Below, one piece after another: positions 7,851 to 15,922 of a stretch of DNA of 29,660 nucleotides. The stretch comes from Planctomycetaceae bacterium (GTDB lineage: Bacteria > Planctomycetota > Planctomycetia > Pirellulales > Thermoguttaceae), in NCBI GenBank assembly GCA_004556055.1, contig SFIW01000028.1:1-29660 (forward strand), written 5' to 3'. A program made the translations under genes and the position numbers. The notes under the pieces are model-generated. The model saw only the letters and a program-made list of their open reading frames with translations, made no database searches and was not told the DNA's origin. Each line of letters starts with the position of its first letter. Within the stretch, counting starts at the first letter, position 1.

Positions 7851-10800
7851 ATGTCTCTCTTCATGCAAAAACAAGCGGTAGAAAAGGTATCGTCTGTTAA
7901 GAAAAACCGAAAATCCCGCAAACGTGACAGAAAAGCTTTCGGCAATCCAATGCAACACGTTTGCCGTATCGAACCGCTTGAAAAACGAGAGTATCTAGCA
8001 GCGGATCCCATTTCTGTCGGCGTTGTATATACGGAGCAGTACCAGGAAGATCTAGGTGATCGTTTCTATGTAGCCTGGGTCGGAGGCGAGGAGAGTACGA
8101 CGCTCGATTCCATCACCATTAATCTCGACAAAAATGGCAACGGGCAGCTCGACGAAGGCGAGGCTTTTTTCGACGTTTCCCAGGGCGGCTTAGGTTCATA
8201 TGCGTCTGTGCCCTTTACTTTGGTCGATAAAACCTCGGATATCGGCTATTCATACGAAGTCGAAGACGGTGGAATGATTCTGAAGATCTCCTTCACAAAT
8301 TTCCACGCCGGCGATCATTTCGTCTTTCAAATTGATCTCGACGAATACCAAGGAAACTCTTCGTCTGGTATCGACAATTCCCAAGTCGAGGGCGGGGAAA
8401 TGGGAGGATCCCTCGTCAATGAAATTGGCGGATCGATCGTATCAACTTGCTTCACGTCGGAACACTACAATGTCGAAGATTGGACGGGGCTCTTTGTCGA
8501 CCAATACGACGAGGAATATTCCCGTCCTGAAAAGCTTGCGAACGCTTACGATTCCTCGCTTTTGCCTTACGACCTAGACGATGGAAACGAAGGCGTCGAT
8601 CAGGCGGGCGTCTACGGCGACGTTCTCCTCTCCCCGAAACCGATCGTTATCTCCGGTTACGTATACGGCGATCGCAATGTCGACTGCAATTACGACGTCG
8701 GTTCGGACGACCCTCTCTCAAACGTCGAAGTTACGCTCGTTGGTGAAGACGGACGACGATGGACAACGACGACCGACGTAAACGGTTTCTATGAATTTGC
8801 GGGGGACGACCTTCTTCCGGGATCTTATAAGATATACACAGAGTCGAATATCACCTCTCCGGAGGGATGGACGTATTTCGATTTCTGCGCCAAGGGAGGC
8901 AAGTTTGGAGAGAAAATTTCTCCGCTCGAAATCGACGTTTCCGGAATGCAAGGCGGCGAAATAGCTCCTGACAACAACTTCGCGAAAGCGCTCGTCAGTA
9001 CTATCAGCGGAAGCGTTTTTGAAGACTTCAACAACGCTAATGGCAAGGAGCCTGGCGAAAGTTGGGATGGAACCGCTTACCCGGCGAAGATAGAGCTCTG
9101 GAGAATTGATACCAACGCGGACGGTTCCAAGACCTATACGCTCATGGAAACCCAGACGGTCGATTCCGAGGGCAACTACAAGTTCGTCCTTGACGGTTCT
9201 TGGAACGAAGACGGCACGCTCAGAAAACTTCCTGAGAAGACCTATGAGATACGTGAGATCTTCTCTTCTGAAGACTATGCGGATGGTAACGATTACATTG
9301 GTTCTCTGGGAGGAATGGTTGCTAATGAAGTTTTCTCGGACGTCTTCGTCGGCTATGGAGAAAACGGTTACAACTACGACTTTGGCGAACTCAAACTCGG
9401 TTCGATTGAAGGAAACGTCTGGGAAGACCGCAACGACAACGGCGTGATTGACGCCGGTGAAAACGGAATTGCGAACGTCGTGATCGAGCTTTATCAGTGG
9501 GACGGCTCCAAATATGTTAAAATTGCCGAAACGACGACCGACGAAGACGGTTCTTACCTTTTCGAGAACTTAGACATTAATAATATCTATGCGGTAAAAG
9601 AGCTCCAACCAGCCGCATACGACGACGGCAAAGATTCCGTTGGTTCTCTCGGCGGCGATCTTTCCGACGATTACGTTTCGAACGTCTCGATCGGTTGGGA
9701 CGATCATGGAACGGACTACAACTTTGGCGAACTTAAATTAGGTTCTATCGCGGGCAATGTTTTTGAGGATCGCAACAACAACGGCGTCTTTGACCAATCG
9801 GAAAAAGGCATTGCCGGAGTCCCTATCGAATTATACGAGTGGAACGGTTCCGAATACGTGAAAATCGCGGAAACGCTGACCGCCGAAGACGGTTCCTATC
9901 TTTTTGACAAGCTCGACGTCAATAAGGAATACGCCGTTCGCGAAAAGCAGCCCGACGATTATAGCGACGGGAAAGACTCGGTCGGCTCGCTTGGAGGCGA
10001 GGTTGTCGAGAATGACGAGATTCGCTCTATTCCGATCGCCTGGAACGATCACGGCGTCAATTATGACTTTGGTGAACTAAAGCTTGGATCTATTGCCGGG
10101 AATGTTTTCGAAGATCGCAACAACAACGGACTATTCGATAGCGGCGAAGCGGGAATTGGCGGCGTCACCGTCGAATTGTATCAGCTGATTAACGGAAGTT
10201 ACGTCAAGATCGCGGAACAAAAGACCAGCGACGACGGCTCTTATTCTTTCGACAATCTTGATATCAATCAGAAGTATGGAGTCAAGGAAATTCAGCCAAG
10301 CGCCTATGACGACGGCAAAGATTCCGTCGGTTCTCTCGGCGGAACCTCGACTCAAAATGATTATATCTCCGACGTCGACGTTCAGTGGGACGAGCATGGC
10401 GTCAATTATAACTTTGGCGAACTCAAACTCGGCTCAGTCTCCGGTTACGTTTATCACGACGAGAATAACAACGGTCTGATGGATACCGGAGAAAAGGGAA
10501 TCGGTAGCGTTACGGTTGAACTCTATCGACTAGAGAACGGTCAATATGTCAAAATTGCCGAAACCCAAACGGACGAAAGCGGTTTTTACAAGTTTGATTC
10601 CCTCGACATTGAGCAGACGTACGCAGTTAGAGAAATTCAGCCGTCAAGCTGGGACGACGGTAAAGACGCCGTCGGCACGTTGGGTGGAGAGCTCGGAGAG
10701 AATGACGAAATTAACGGAGTCAACGTCTTCTGGGACGCGCACGGAGAAGAATACAATTTTGGCGAACTTCTCCCACCTGGTTCCTTGAGCGGTTATGTCT

Positions 10801-12716
10801 ATGAAGACGTCAATAACAACGGAGTCAAAGACGACGGCGAAAAGGGAATCAAGGACGTAACCCTCGAGCTATACGTTGTCGGCGAAGACGGAAAGGCGAC
10901 CCTTGTCGCTACTCAAAAAACCGACGAGAACGGTTACTACAAGTTCGATCTTCTCGAACCTGGAAAAACATACGTCGTTCGTGAAACCCAACCTTCAGCC
11001 TATTACGATGGGAAAGACGCCGTCGGCTCCATCCTTGGCAAAACGGTAGGCTCCCTTGGTGAAAACGACGAAATTAAGGATATTACCCTCGGTAGAGGCG
11101 AAGAAGGCGTTCATTATGACTTCGGCGAACTGACCCCCGCGTCTATCTCTGGCTATGTGTATGAGGATATCAACAACAACGGAGTCAAAGAGTCCGGTGA
11201 AAAGGGTATTCCAGGAACGACTCTTACGCTCGAAATTTTAAACGAAGAAACTGGAAAGTATGAGTCGACGAATCTCACTGCCCAGACCAACTCTGAAGGT
11301 TATTACATCTTCAAAGATCTGGAACCTTGTCGCGTCTATCGGATTGTCGAATCTCAGCCCGCGAACTATCGAGACGGTAAGGATTCTATTGGCTCGCTAG
11401 GCGGTCTCGTCTCCAACGACGTCTTGTACTCTATTTCCGTTCAACCGGGCGACGCGGGAACCGATTACAACTTTGGCGAGTTGCCCAGGGTCGAAATTCC
11501 CGACGCAGGTTCCTCGACTCCTAACATCTCCTACCAGAACAACATTTGGAGTCCTTCTCCGACTTCGTTCCCGTACATTTGGTATCAGCCGACTATCCCC
11601 GGAAGCATGACCACTCTTTATGGCGGCGGCGGATTCATTGACAATTACTCATGGAAGTTGAGCGTTCTCAACGGGACTCTCCCACGCGCAGACGAAGAAC
11701 TCCTTGAATACGCTTACGGCGGTTACTATCGAGGAAATCTTGATAGCGATCCCAAGCTGATGAACGTCTCCGCCTCTAGGAACGAGCTTTACGACTTCTC
11801 AGACGGAGAATGGGATTTACTTCTTGGAGACGGAAAAGTCTACAAATACAAGATGGGCGGACGTAAAGCGCAACCCGTTACGGGAGACTGGCTCGGCGAA
11901 GGGGTCGATAAGATTGGATTCTTTATCGACGGGCGCTGGTATCTAGACACGGACGGTGACGGCAAATACGACGTCTACGTTGAACTCGGCGCGTCTGGAG
12001 ACCAGGCAGTAACGGGAGACTGGGACGGCGACGGCAAGAGCGACGTGGCGGTCTTCGGCGTTCAGAAGGAATCGGACGAACGCGTTATCACGACGGATCC
12101 GGGTCTCGCAAGCGACTTGAACCAGCTCGTCAACGTGTCGGTTTCGCGTCCTAAGAACTTACCTCCCACTGCGGAAACCTTTGCCAATCCTGATAATTAT
12201 ATCAGAGAGGCAAAAGTCGAGCGCGACACGACGGGCAAGATTCGTCAAGACCTTATTGACCACATCTTCCAATACGGCGCCAAGGACGACGTGGCTGTTA
12301 CGGGAGACTGGAACGGCGACGGTATCACCGAAATCGGCGTCTATCGCAACGGTTCCTGGTACCTTGATATGGACGGCGACGGGCGCTGGGACGAGACGAA
12401 AGACAAGCTGGTTCAAGGTCGAGCCGGCGGTTACCTCCCCGTCGTAGGCGACTGGAACGGCGATGGTATCGACAATATCGGCGTCTTTGCCGACGGAACC
12501 TGGATTCTTGACTCCGACGGCGACTACCGCTACGACAAGACGCTCCATCACGGACAAAAGGGTGATAAGCCGGTTACCGGCGACTGGGATGGCGATGGAG
12601 TCGACGACATTGGCGTTTATCGCGACACAACGTCTGGCGACTCTTCAGACTCTGACAGTTCGATTCACGCGCAAACTGACGGTGATCTCTCCAATAGTTA
12701 CGTCATGAACGACTGA
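7851..12716 (+). CDS. Giant cell-surface protein: LEPR-XLL motif, eight SdrD-B-like repeats, five VCBS/FG-GAP-like repeats
   Basis: This 1621-residue protein begins with a long basic N-terminus (about 1-40) and then the planctomycete export motif EPLEKREYLAAD, a variant of LEPR-XLL. Residues 50-265 are an unassigned domain containing DKNGNGQLDEGE. Eight SdrD-B/prealbumin-like repeats of about 115 residues start near residues 269, 387, 521, 635, 750, 865, 981 and 1101. Each opens with a Ca2+-type D-x-N-x-N-G loop (such as GNVFEDRNNNG) and closes with DYNFGEL. From about 1344 there are five FG-GAP/VCBS-like units (VTGDWNGDG, IGVYRNGSWYLD, DGDGRWD). These domain types build long, Ca2+-stiffened stalks on bacterial surfaces, so an adhesin or surface-layer-associated role is likely. 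The C-terminus is Ser/Asp-rich with no dockerin, sortase or PEP-CTERM signal seen. The start has an AAAGG box eight bases upstream. Confidence 0.88.
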   Translation: MSLFMQKQAVEKVSSVKKNRKSRKRDRKAFGNPMQHVCRIEPLEKREYLAADPISVGVVYTEQYQEDLGDRFYVAWVGGEESTTLDSITINLDKNGNGQLDEGEAFFDVSQGGLGSYASVPFTLVDKTSDIGYSYEVEDGGMILKISFTNFHAGDHFVFQIDLDEYQGNSSSGIDNSQVEGGEMGGSLVNEIGGSIVSTCFTSEHYNVEDWTGLFVDQYDEEYSRPEKLANAYDSSLLPYDLDDGNEGVDQAGVYGDVLLSPKPIVISGYVYGDRNVDCNYDVGSDDPLSNVEVTLVGEDGRRWTTTTDVNGFYEFAGDDLLPGSYKIYTESNITSPEGWTYFDFCAKGGKFGEKISPLEIDVSGMQGGEIAPDNNFAKALVSTISGSVFEDFNNANGKEPGESWDGTAYPAKIELWRIDTNADGSKTYTLMETQTVDSEGNYKFVLDGSWNEDGTLRKLPEKTYEIREIFSSEDYADGNDYIGSLGGMVANEVFSDVFVGYGENGYNYDFGELKLGSIEGNVWEDRNDNGVIDAGENGIANVVIELYQWDGSKYVKIAETTTDEDGSYLFENLDINNIYAVKELQPAAYDDGKDSVGSLGGDLSDDYVSNVSIGWDDHGTDYNFGELKLGSIAGNVFEDRNNNGVFDQSEKGIAGVPIELYEWNGSEYVKIAETLTAEDGSYLFDKLDVNKEYAVREKQPDDYSDGKDSVGSLGGEVVENDEIRSIPIAWNDHGVNYDFGELKLGSIAGNVFEDRNNNGLFDSGEAGIGGVTVELYQLINGSYVKIAEQKTSDDGSYSFDNLDINQKYGVKEIQPSAYDDGKDSVGSLGGTSTQNDYISDVDVQWDEHGVNYNFGELKLGSVSGYVYHDENNNGLMDTGEKGIGSVTVELYRLENGQYVKIAETQTDESGFYKFDSLDIEQTYAVREIQPSSWDDGKDAVGTLGGELGENDEINGVNVFWDAHGEEYNFGELLPPGSLSGYVYEDVNNNGVKDDGEKGIKDVTLELYVVGEDGKATLVATQKTDENGYYKFDLLEPGKTYVVRETQPSAYYDGKDAVGSILGKTVGSLGENDEIKDITLGRGEEGVHYDFGELTPASISGYVYEDINNNGVKESGEKGIPGTTLTLEILNEETGKYESTNLTAQTNSEGYYIFKDLEPCRVYRIVESQPANYRDGKDSIGSLGGLVSNDVLYSISVQPGDAGTDYNFGELPRVEIPDAGSSTPNISYQNNIWSPSPTSFPYIWYQPTIPGSMTTLYGGGGFIDNYSWKLSVLNGTLPRADEELLEYAYGGYYRGNLDSDPKLMNVSASRNELYDFSDGEWDLLLGDGKVYKYKMGGRKAQPVTGDWLGEGVDKIGFFIDGRWYLDTDGDGKYDVYVELGASGDQAVTGDWDGDGKSDVAVFGVQKESDERVITTDPGLASDLNQLVNVSVSRPKNLPPTAETFANPDNYIREAKVERDTTGKIRQDLIDHIFQYGAKDDVAVTGDWNGDGITEIGVYRNGSWYLDMDGDGRWDETKDKLVQGRAGGYLPVVGDWNGDGIDNIGVFADGTWILDSDGDYRYDKTLHHGQKGDKPVTGDWDGDGVDDIGVYRDTTSGDSSDSDSSIHAQTDGDLSNSYVMND
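8655..11490 (+). repeat. Tandem SdrD-B-encoding repeat block (about 345-bp unit, eight copies)
   Basis: Unit starts, taken at the Gly codon of G-x-V-x-x-D, are at 8655, 9009, 9411, 9753, 10098, 10443, 10791 and 11151. From the third copy on, spacing is 342-360 bp. The middle copies (9411-10790) are very similar in protein, for example KIAET, DGSY and DDGKDSVGSLGG recurring in step, but differ at many synonymous positions. This points to old duplications held by protein-level selection, not recent slippage. The first two units are the most diverged and differ in length. Confidence 0.85.
11878..12630 (+). repeat. VCBS/FG-GAP-like coding repeats (five copies)
   Basis: Five units share the core encoded by GT(T/A)ACGGGAGACTGG-like DNA, found near 11878, 12009, 12297, 12442 and 12573. 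Each codes for V-x-GDWxGxG followed by a beta-strand, and most end in a Ca2+-type D-x-DGDGxxD loop. Between copies two and three is a non-repeat insert of about 65 codons. Such units normally form blades of a beta-propeller. Confidence 0.75.
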
Positions 12717-12736
12717 TCTCGTTCGCCGAAAGTCAT

Positions 12737-12772
12737 ACGAGCCTGCTCGATTCTTCGTGTAGGCTCGTTTTA
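12737..12772 (+). terminator. Intrinsic terminator after the giant surface protein gene
   Basis: Perfect 8-bp stem ACGAGCCT (12737-12744) / AGGCTCGT (12761-12768) with a 16-nt loop, followed by TTTTAT. It lies 20 bases after the stop codon and ends the long transcript before the phosphoesterase gene. Confidence 0.8.
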
Positions 12773-12811
12773 TAGAGTCGCTACCTCACAAAGTCAAAGA
12801 GAAGAACTAGG

Positions 12812-13744
12812 ATGATCCGTTTTGCCGCGATTAGCGATATTCAATACGCCGACATGGAACCGTCGGATGGTCGCGATTACCGCGCGTCATATAATAAGTT
12901 TTTAGAGGCGGCTGGCGACATAACGACAGCGCGCGTTGACTTTGCTTTAAACTTAGGAGATTCTTTCCAGGAGAAATGGGAAAACGCTCTGAGCGTTAAA
13001 CAGCTCTTTGAAATATCTCAAGACAAGGGAAAGATCAATTGGATACATGTTCTTGGCAATCACGATTTTCTCGTTCCCGATAAAAACAAGAAGCAAGTAT
13101 ATGGTCTTTTCAATCTCTCCAAACCGGGATATTATGAATATAAACCGCAAGATTCGGACGACCCAAGTAATAAATGGCGTATACTTGTCCTAAATGGCAA
13201 TGAAATCAGTACGTACGCAGCGGAAAACGAAGACGAGAGAAACCTGGCTCAAGGTGAACGTGAAAGACTTCGTTTGACGGACGGTTCTCTTCCCAAGGAT
13301 TTCAATGGCGCAATTTCTGTCCAACAACTCAACTGGTTAGACGACCGTCTTCAATACGCTACGTCGCAAGGGGAAAACGTGCTCGTTGCCTCGCACTTTC
13401 CGCTATATGCTGGCTCAAAATCGCTCACGGGCAACCGCGGGCGTCTTGCTTCATTGCTTAACGTAGGGATATTTTACTCGAATCTTGGCGTTTCCACATG
13501 GAATGGGCAGGAGATTTTATCCGTGCTCGACAAATATAAGCTCGTTCGTTGTTTCATCGCGGGGCACCTTCACACCGGTTCATATGGAGTGAGAAATAAT
13601 GTCGCCCACATTACCTTAAAGGGAGTTATTGAAGCCTCGCCCAACGCCTTTTGTTATATCGAGCTCCATCCCGATCAGATTATCCTGCGCGGAATAGGCG
13701 CCCAGCCGTCATATCAACACGTCTTTTCCTCCGAAGTCAAGTAA
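12812..13744 (+). CDS. Calcineurin-like metallophosphoesterase, ADPRibase-Mn type
   Basis: The 310-residue protein has the full dinuclear-metal motif set of calcineurin-like phosphoesterases: D9 in AISDIQYAD, D50 in LNLGDSF, GNHD (82-85), H195 in ASHFPLY, and GHLH (251-254). The DIQYAD form of the first motif, with Gln where many relatives have His, is characteristic of the Mn2+-dependent ADP-ribose/CDP-alcohol diphosphatase group. Hydrolysis of nucleotide diphosphate-linked substrates is therefore the best guess, though the exact substrate cannot be read. There is no signal peptide, so it should be cytoplasmic. It follows a terminator, so it probably has its own promoter, which I could not place. 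The start ATG is preceded by AAGAGAAG about ten bases upstream. The recombinase gene follows after 47 nt. Confidence 0.85.
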   Translation: MIRFAAISDIQYADMEPSDGRDYRASYNKFLEAAGDITTARVDFALNLGDSFQEKWENALSVKQLFEISQDKGKINWIHVLGNHDFLVPDKNKKQVYGLFNLSKPGYYEYKPQDSDDPSNKWRILVLNGNEISTYAAENEDERNLAQGERERLRLTDGSLPKDFNGAISVQQLNWLDDRLQYATSQGENVLVASHFPLYAGSKSLTGNRGRLASLLNVGIFYSNLGVSTWNGQEILSVLDKYKLVRCFIAGHLHTGSYGVRNNVAHITLKGVIEASPNAFCYIELHPDQIILRGIGAQPSYQHVFSSEVK

Positions 13745-13791
13745 CTTGCATTCATTTCGTTTGCGACAAGCAATCCATTTGAAGGTTATTT

Positions 13792-14799
13792 ATGCCTCCA
13801 CGCCGCGCGCTCGTACCTCGAAAAACGATTTTAGCCGACTCTCAAAAAAGTTGGCTCGCCAACTTTTTGGAATACATTGCGCATGAACGCCAGTTGGCGC
13901 CGACGACATGCTTCGCATATAAAACTGATCTGATACGTTTCTACAGATGGTTGGCAAGCGGTTCCATACCGGAATTGACCCCTCAGGATCTCTCCGATTT
14001 TGCCGCGTACCTGAAGACAGCCGGGCTGGCGCCGTCGTCATTAGCAAGGAATTTGACGTCGTTAAGGGTCTTTTTCCGATTTCTTCTTGGCGAAGGAAAA
14101 ATAGATAGAAACGTCGCCGATTTATTGATTTCCCCGAAACAATGGGATCGTTTGCCATCCGTTCTTACCCCTGGACAAATAGACAGATTGCTGGTTGAAC
14201 CGCGAGAAGGGGTTGACGAGTTCTGGATTAGAGATCGCGCTATTTTAGAATTCTGTTACGCCGCGGGGTTTAGAGCGTCAGAATTAGTCAATTTGCGCCT
14301 CGAAGACGTCTATCTTGAAAGGGCGTGCTGTCGGCGATTAGGGAAAGGCTCCAAAGAACAAATTTTACTCCTGGGCGAATCAGCCTTAAAAGCCTATAAA
14401 CTCTGGATCGAAGTCGGGCGTCCCCAAATCGTCTCGAGGATGAGCGAAAGTCAACGTCGACCTAAACACCCCTCCCCCTCTCTCGCGCGAAACGCTTCAT
14501 ATAAACCAAACTCATACGTTTTTCTGAGTAGAACGGGCAAGAGATTGAGAAGAGAAGCTCTGTGGGAACTTGTGAAAAAATATGCGATTAGAGTTGGAGC
14601 GCCTCAAAATGTCAGTCCGCACACCCTACGACATAGTTTTGCGACGCACCTGCTCCAAGGGGGCGCGGATTTAAGGCAAGTTCAGGCGATGCTGGGACAC
14701 GAAAGCATTGCCACTACTCAAATCTACACGCATGTAGATATGACCCGATTGACTGAAATCTATAAGCGGAATCATCCTCGTTCTGGAAACGACAAATAA
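13792..14799 (+). CDS. Tyrosine recombinase, XerC/XerD family
   Basis: The 335-residue protein has the two-domain layout of Xer recombinases: an N-terminal SAM-like core-binding domain (about 18-108) and a catalytic domain. The active-site set is complete: R161 (AGFRASEL), K185 (GKGSKEQ), H277 and R280 (HTLRHSFATHL), H303 (LGHESIATTQ) and the nucleophile Y312 (IYTH). It is some 35 residues longer than E. coli XerD (298). Most of the excess is a basic insertion at about 213-240 between the K-bearing hairpin and the YVFLSRTGKRL strand. A role in resolving chromosome dimers is expected from the family; XerC and XerD cannot be told apart here. No attachment sites or phage genes flank it, which argues against a mobile-element integrase. 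AAGG lies six bases before the start. Confidence 0.9.
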   Translation: MPPRRALVPRKTILADSQKSWLANFLEYIAHERQLAPTTCFAYKTDLIRFYRWLASGSIPELTPQDLSDFAAYLKTAGLAPSSLARNLTSLRVFFRFLLGEGKIDRNVADLLISPKQWDRLPSVLTPGQIDRLLVEPREGVDEFWIRDRAILEFCYAAGFRASELVNLRLEDVYLERACCRRLGKGSKEQILLLGESALKAYKLWIEVGRPQIVSRMSESQRRPKHPSPSLARNASYKPNSYVFLSRTGKRLRREALWELVKKYAIRVGAPQNVSPHTLRHSFATHLLQGGADLRQVQAMLGHESIATTQIYTHVDMTRLTEIYKRNHPRSGNDK

Positions 14800-14801
14800 A
14801 A

Positions 14802-14828
14802 AAGGAACGCTCGCAACGGGCGTTCCTT
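14802..14828. terminator. Bidirectional intrinsic terminator between convergent genes
   Basis: Stem AAGGAACGC (14802-14810) / GCGTTCCTT (14820-14828), 9 bp with a 9-nt loop. On the minus strand it is followed by a strong T run (from the A run before 14803), so it serves the TPR-like gene best. On the plus strand it follows the recombinase stop directly, with a weaker TTC tail. Confidence 0.85.
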
Positions 14829-14860
14829 CAATCTCATCTGCTCTTATATTGAGGGGCAAA

Positions 14861-15736
14861 TCATTCTTCTTTGCTTTCTTCGCTCTTTTGAGTCTCTTCG
14901 GCGTCCTGCGCGGCGTCGGTTGACTCTTCGTCAAGATTGAACTCGCTGTCAACCTTGACCGACGAACCGGCCTCCAGGGATTCGTCGCCGCTCAGGATTG
15001 AAGCGGTATCCTCCGGATTGGGAAGATTAACGAAAGTATTCGCGGCGTTCTTGTAGTAATTCGTCGTCAAAGGCTTCGACAGAGCGTTTATTCGTTGCTC
15101 GGCAAGTTTGACGTACGGGGAATTTTTAGAAGCGTCGACCGCTTTTTCATAATTGGTTTTGGCCTCTTCAAGAGCCTGAGCCACGGCGGCTTCATCGTCG
15201 GCGACGGACGCTAAAGCTTCCTTGGCGACGCCGATACCGTAATACGCGCGAGCGACAACGGACGCGTCTTTGCAAGACGCGGCTTTGGAGAACTCTTCGA
15301 CGGCGGAATTGAAGCTAACCTTCGGATCCGCTAACGTTTCACCTTCGGCCAACTTGGCGCCGGCGCTATAACGCTGCTTACGCGCGATCTCGCTAAAACC
15401 GCATCTCACGAAAGCTTCGCCCGCGTCCGCATGAAGAACGGCGCCGGAAGTTGTGTTGGAATACGCGGTCGCTACCGTCGCAAACTGGTTCGCATCAGGC
15501 ATGCCCGCTCCGGCAAAAGAAGCTTGAGTCGCTCCGTAGTAGGTCGAATCAAGAAGATCGCCCTTGTTAGAACCGCGGAAAACTCCTGAACGGAAAAGTA
15601 AAACAACAATCACGACGCAGAGAAAAACCAGAACAAACTGGCGAGTCTTTATCTTGTTGGCTTCGTAGGAACCCTTCCAACGAAGGAGAAGTTGTTCAAG
15701 ACTGTTCTTTTCATCCGCTTTTTTCGCCTTTTTCAT
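14861..15736 (-). CDS. Membrane-anchored TPR-like protein of unknown function
   Basis: I do not recognise a specific family. The protein (291 residues from the ATG at 15734-15736) has a basic N-terminal cytoplasmic segment, one membrane segment (about 33-49, QFVLVFLCVVIVVLLF), and an Ala-rich helical region with TPR-like spacing (AYYGIGVAKEAL, AKTNYEKAVDA, YVKLAEQRINAL). A Glu/Asp/Ser-rich acidic tail ends in KSEESKEE. This resembles YfgM/TPR_21-type single-pass proteins that assist envelope protein handling, but that is only an analogy. I chose the ATG at 15736 over an in-frame GTG at 15799 for two reasons: AAAGGA lies seven bases upstream of the ATG, and the predicted promoter at 15801-15830 would start transcription at or after the GTG. 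Confidence 0.72.
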   Translation of the reverse strand: MKKAKKADEKNSLEQLLLRWKGSYEANKIKTRQFVLVFLCVVIVVLLFRSGVFRGSNKGDLLDSTYYGATQASFAGAGMPDANQFATVATAYSNTTSGAVLHADAGEAFVRCGFSEIARKQRYSAGAKLAEGETLADPKVSFNSAVEEFSKAASCKDASVVARAYYGIGVAKEALASVADDEAAVAQALEEAKTNYEKAVDASKNSPYVKLAEQRINALSKPLTTNYYKNAANTFVNLPNPEDTASILSGDESLEAGSSVKVDSEFNLDEESTDAAQDAEETQKSEESKEE

Positions 15737-15800
15737 TCGTCTATCCTTTAATAGCTCACGCCATAACGTACGGCGTCCCAGTTCTCTAATATATCCCACT

Positions 15801-15830
15801 AATATAAGCGATAAAAGCGGTTTTCGTCAA
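15801..15830 (-). promoter_or_regulatory. Sigma-70-like promoter for the TPR-like membrane protein
   Basis: On the minus strand TTGACG (complement of 15825-15830) and TATATT (complement of 15801-15806) are separated by 18 nt; each matches consensus at five of six bases. Transcription would begin near 15794, leaving a leader of about 58 nt before the ATG at 15736. Confidence 0.6.
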
Positions 15831-15922
15831 GGCTATAAGACAGAAAAGCCTAAAAATGTGACCAAAACCCGCACACATCGCCCGTATGCCTCGTTAGCTC
15901 GCGCCTCGACGACTAAAGACGG

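Noticed and set aside
7696..7881. Short plus-strand frame (61 codons) before the surface protein gene
   Set aside because: Its GTG start falls inside the predicted promoter, and it overlaps the confirmed gene start in another frame; no motif is present.
12159..12557. Minus-strand frame of 132 codons with apparent internal repeats
   Set aside because: It is the antisense shadow of the VCBS-like repeats, which explains the repetition.
8655..12630. CRISPR-like or satellite repeat array
   Set aside because: The repeats are long, in frame and protein-coding, with synonymous differences between copies; there are no spacers.
13792..14828. Phage or integrative-element integrase
   Set aside because: The protein fits XerC/XerD and there is no tRNA target, direct-repeat attachment pair or phage gene nearby.
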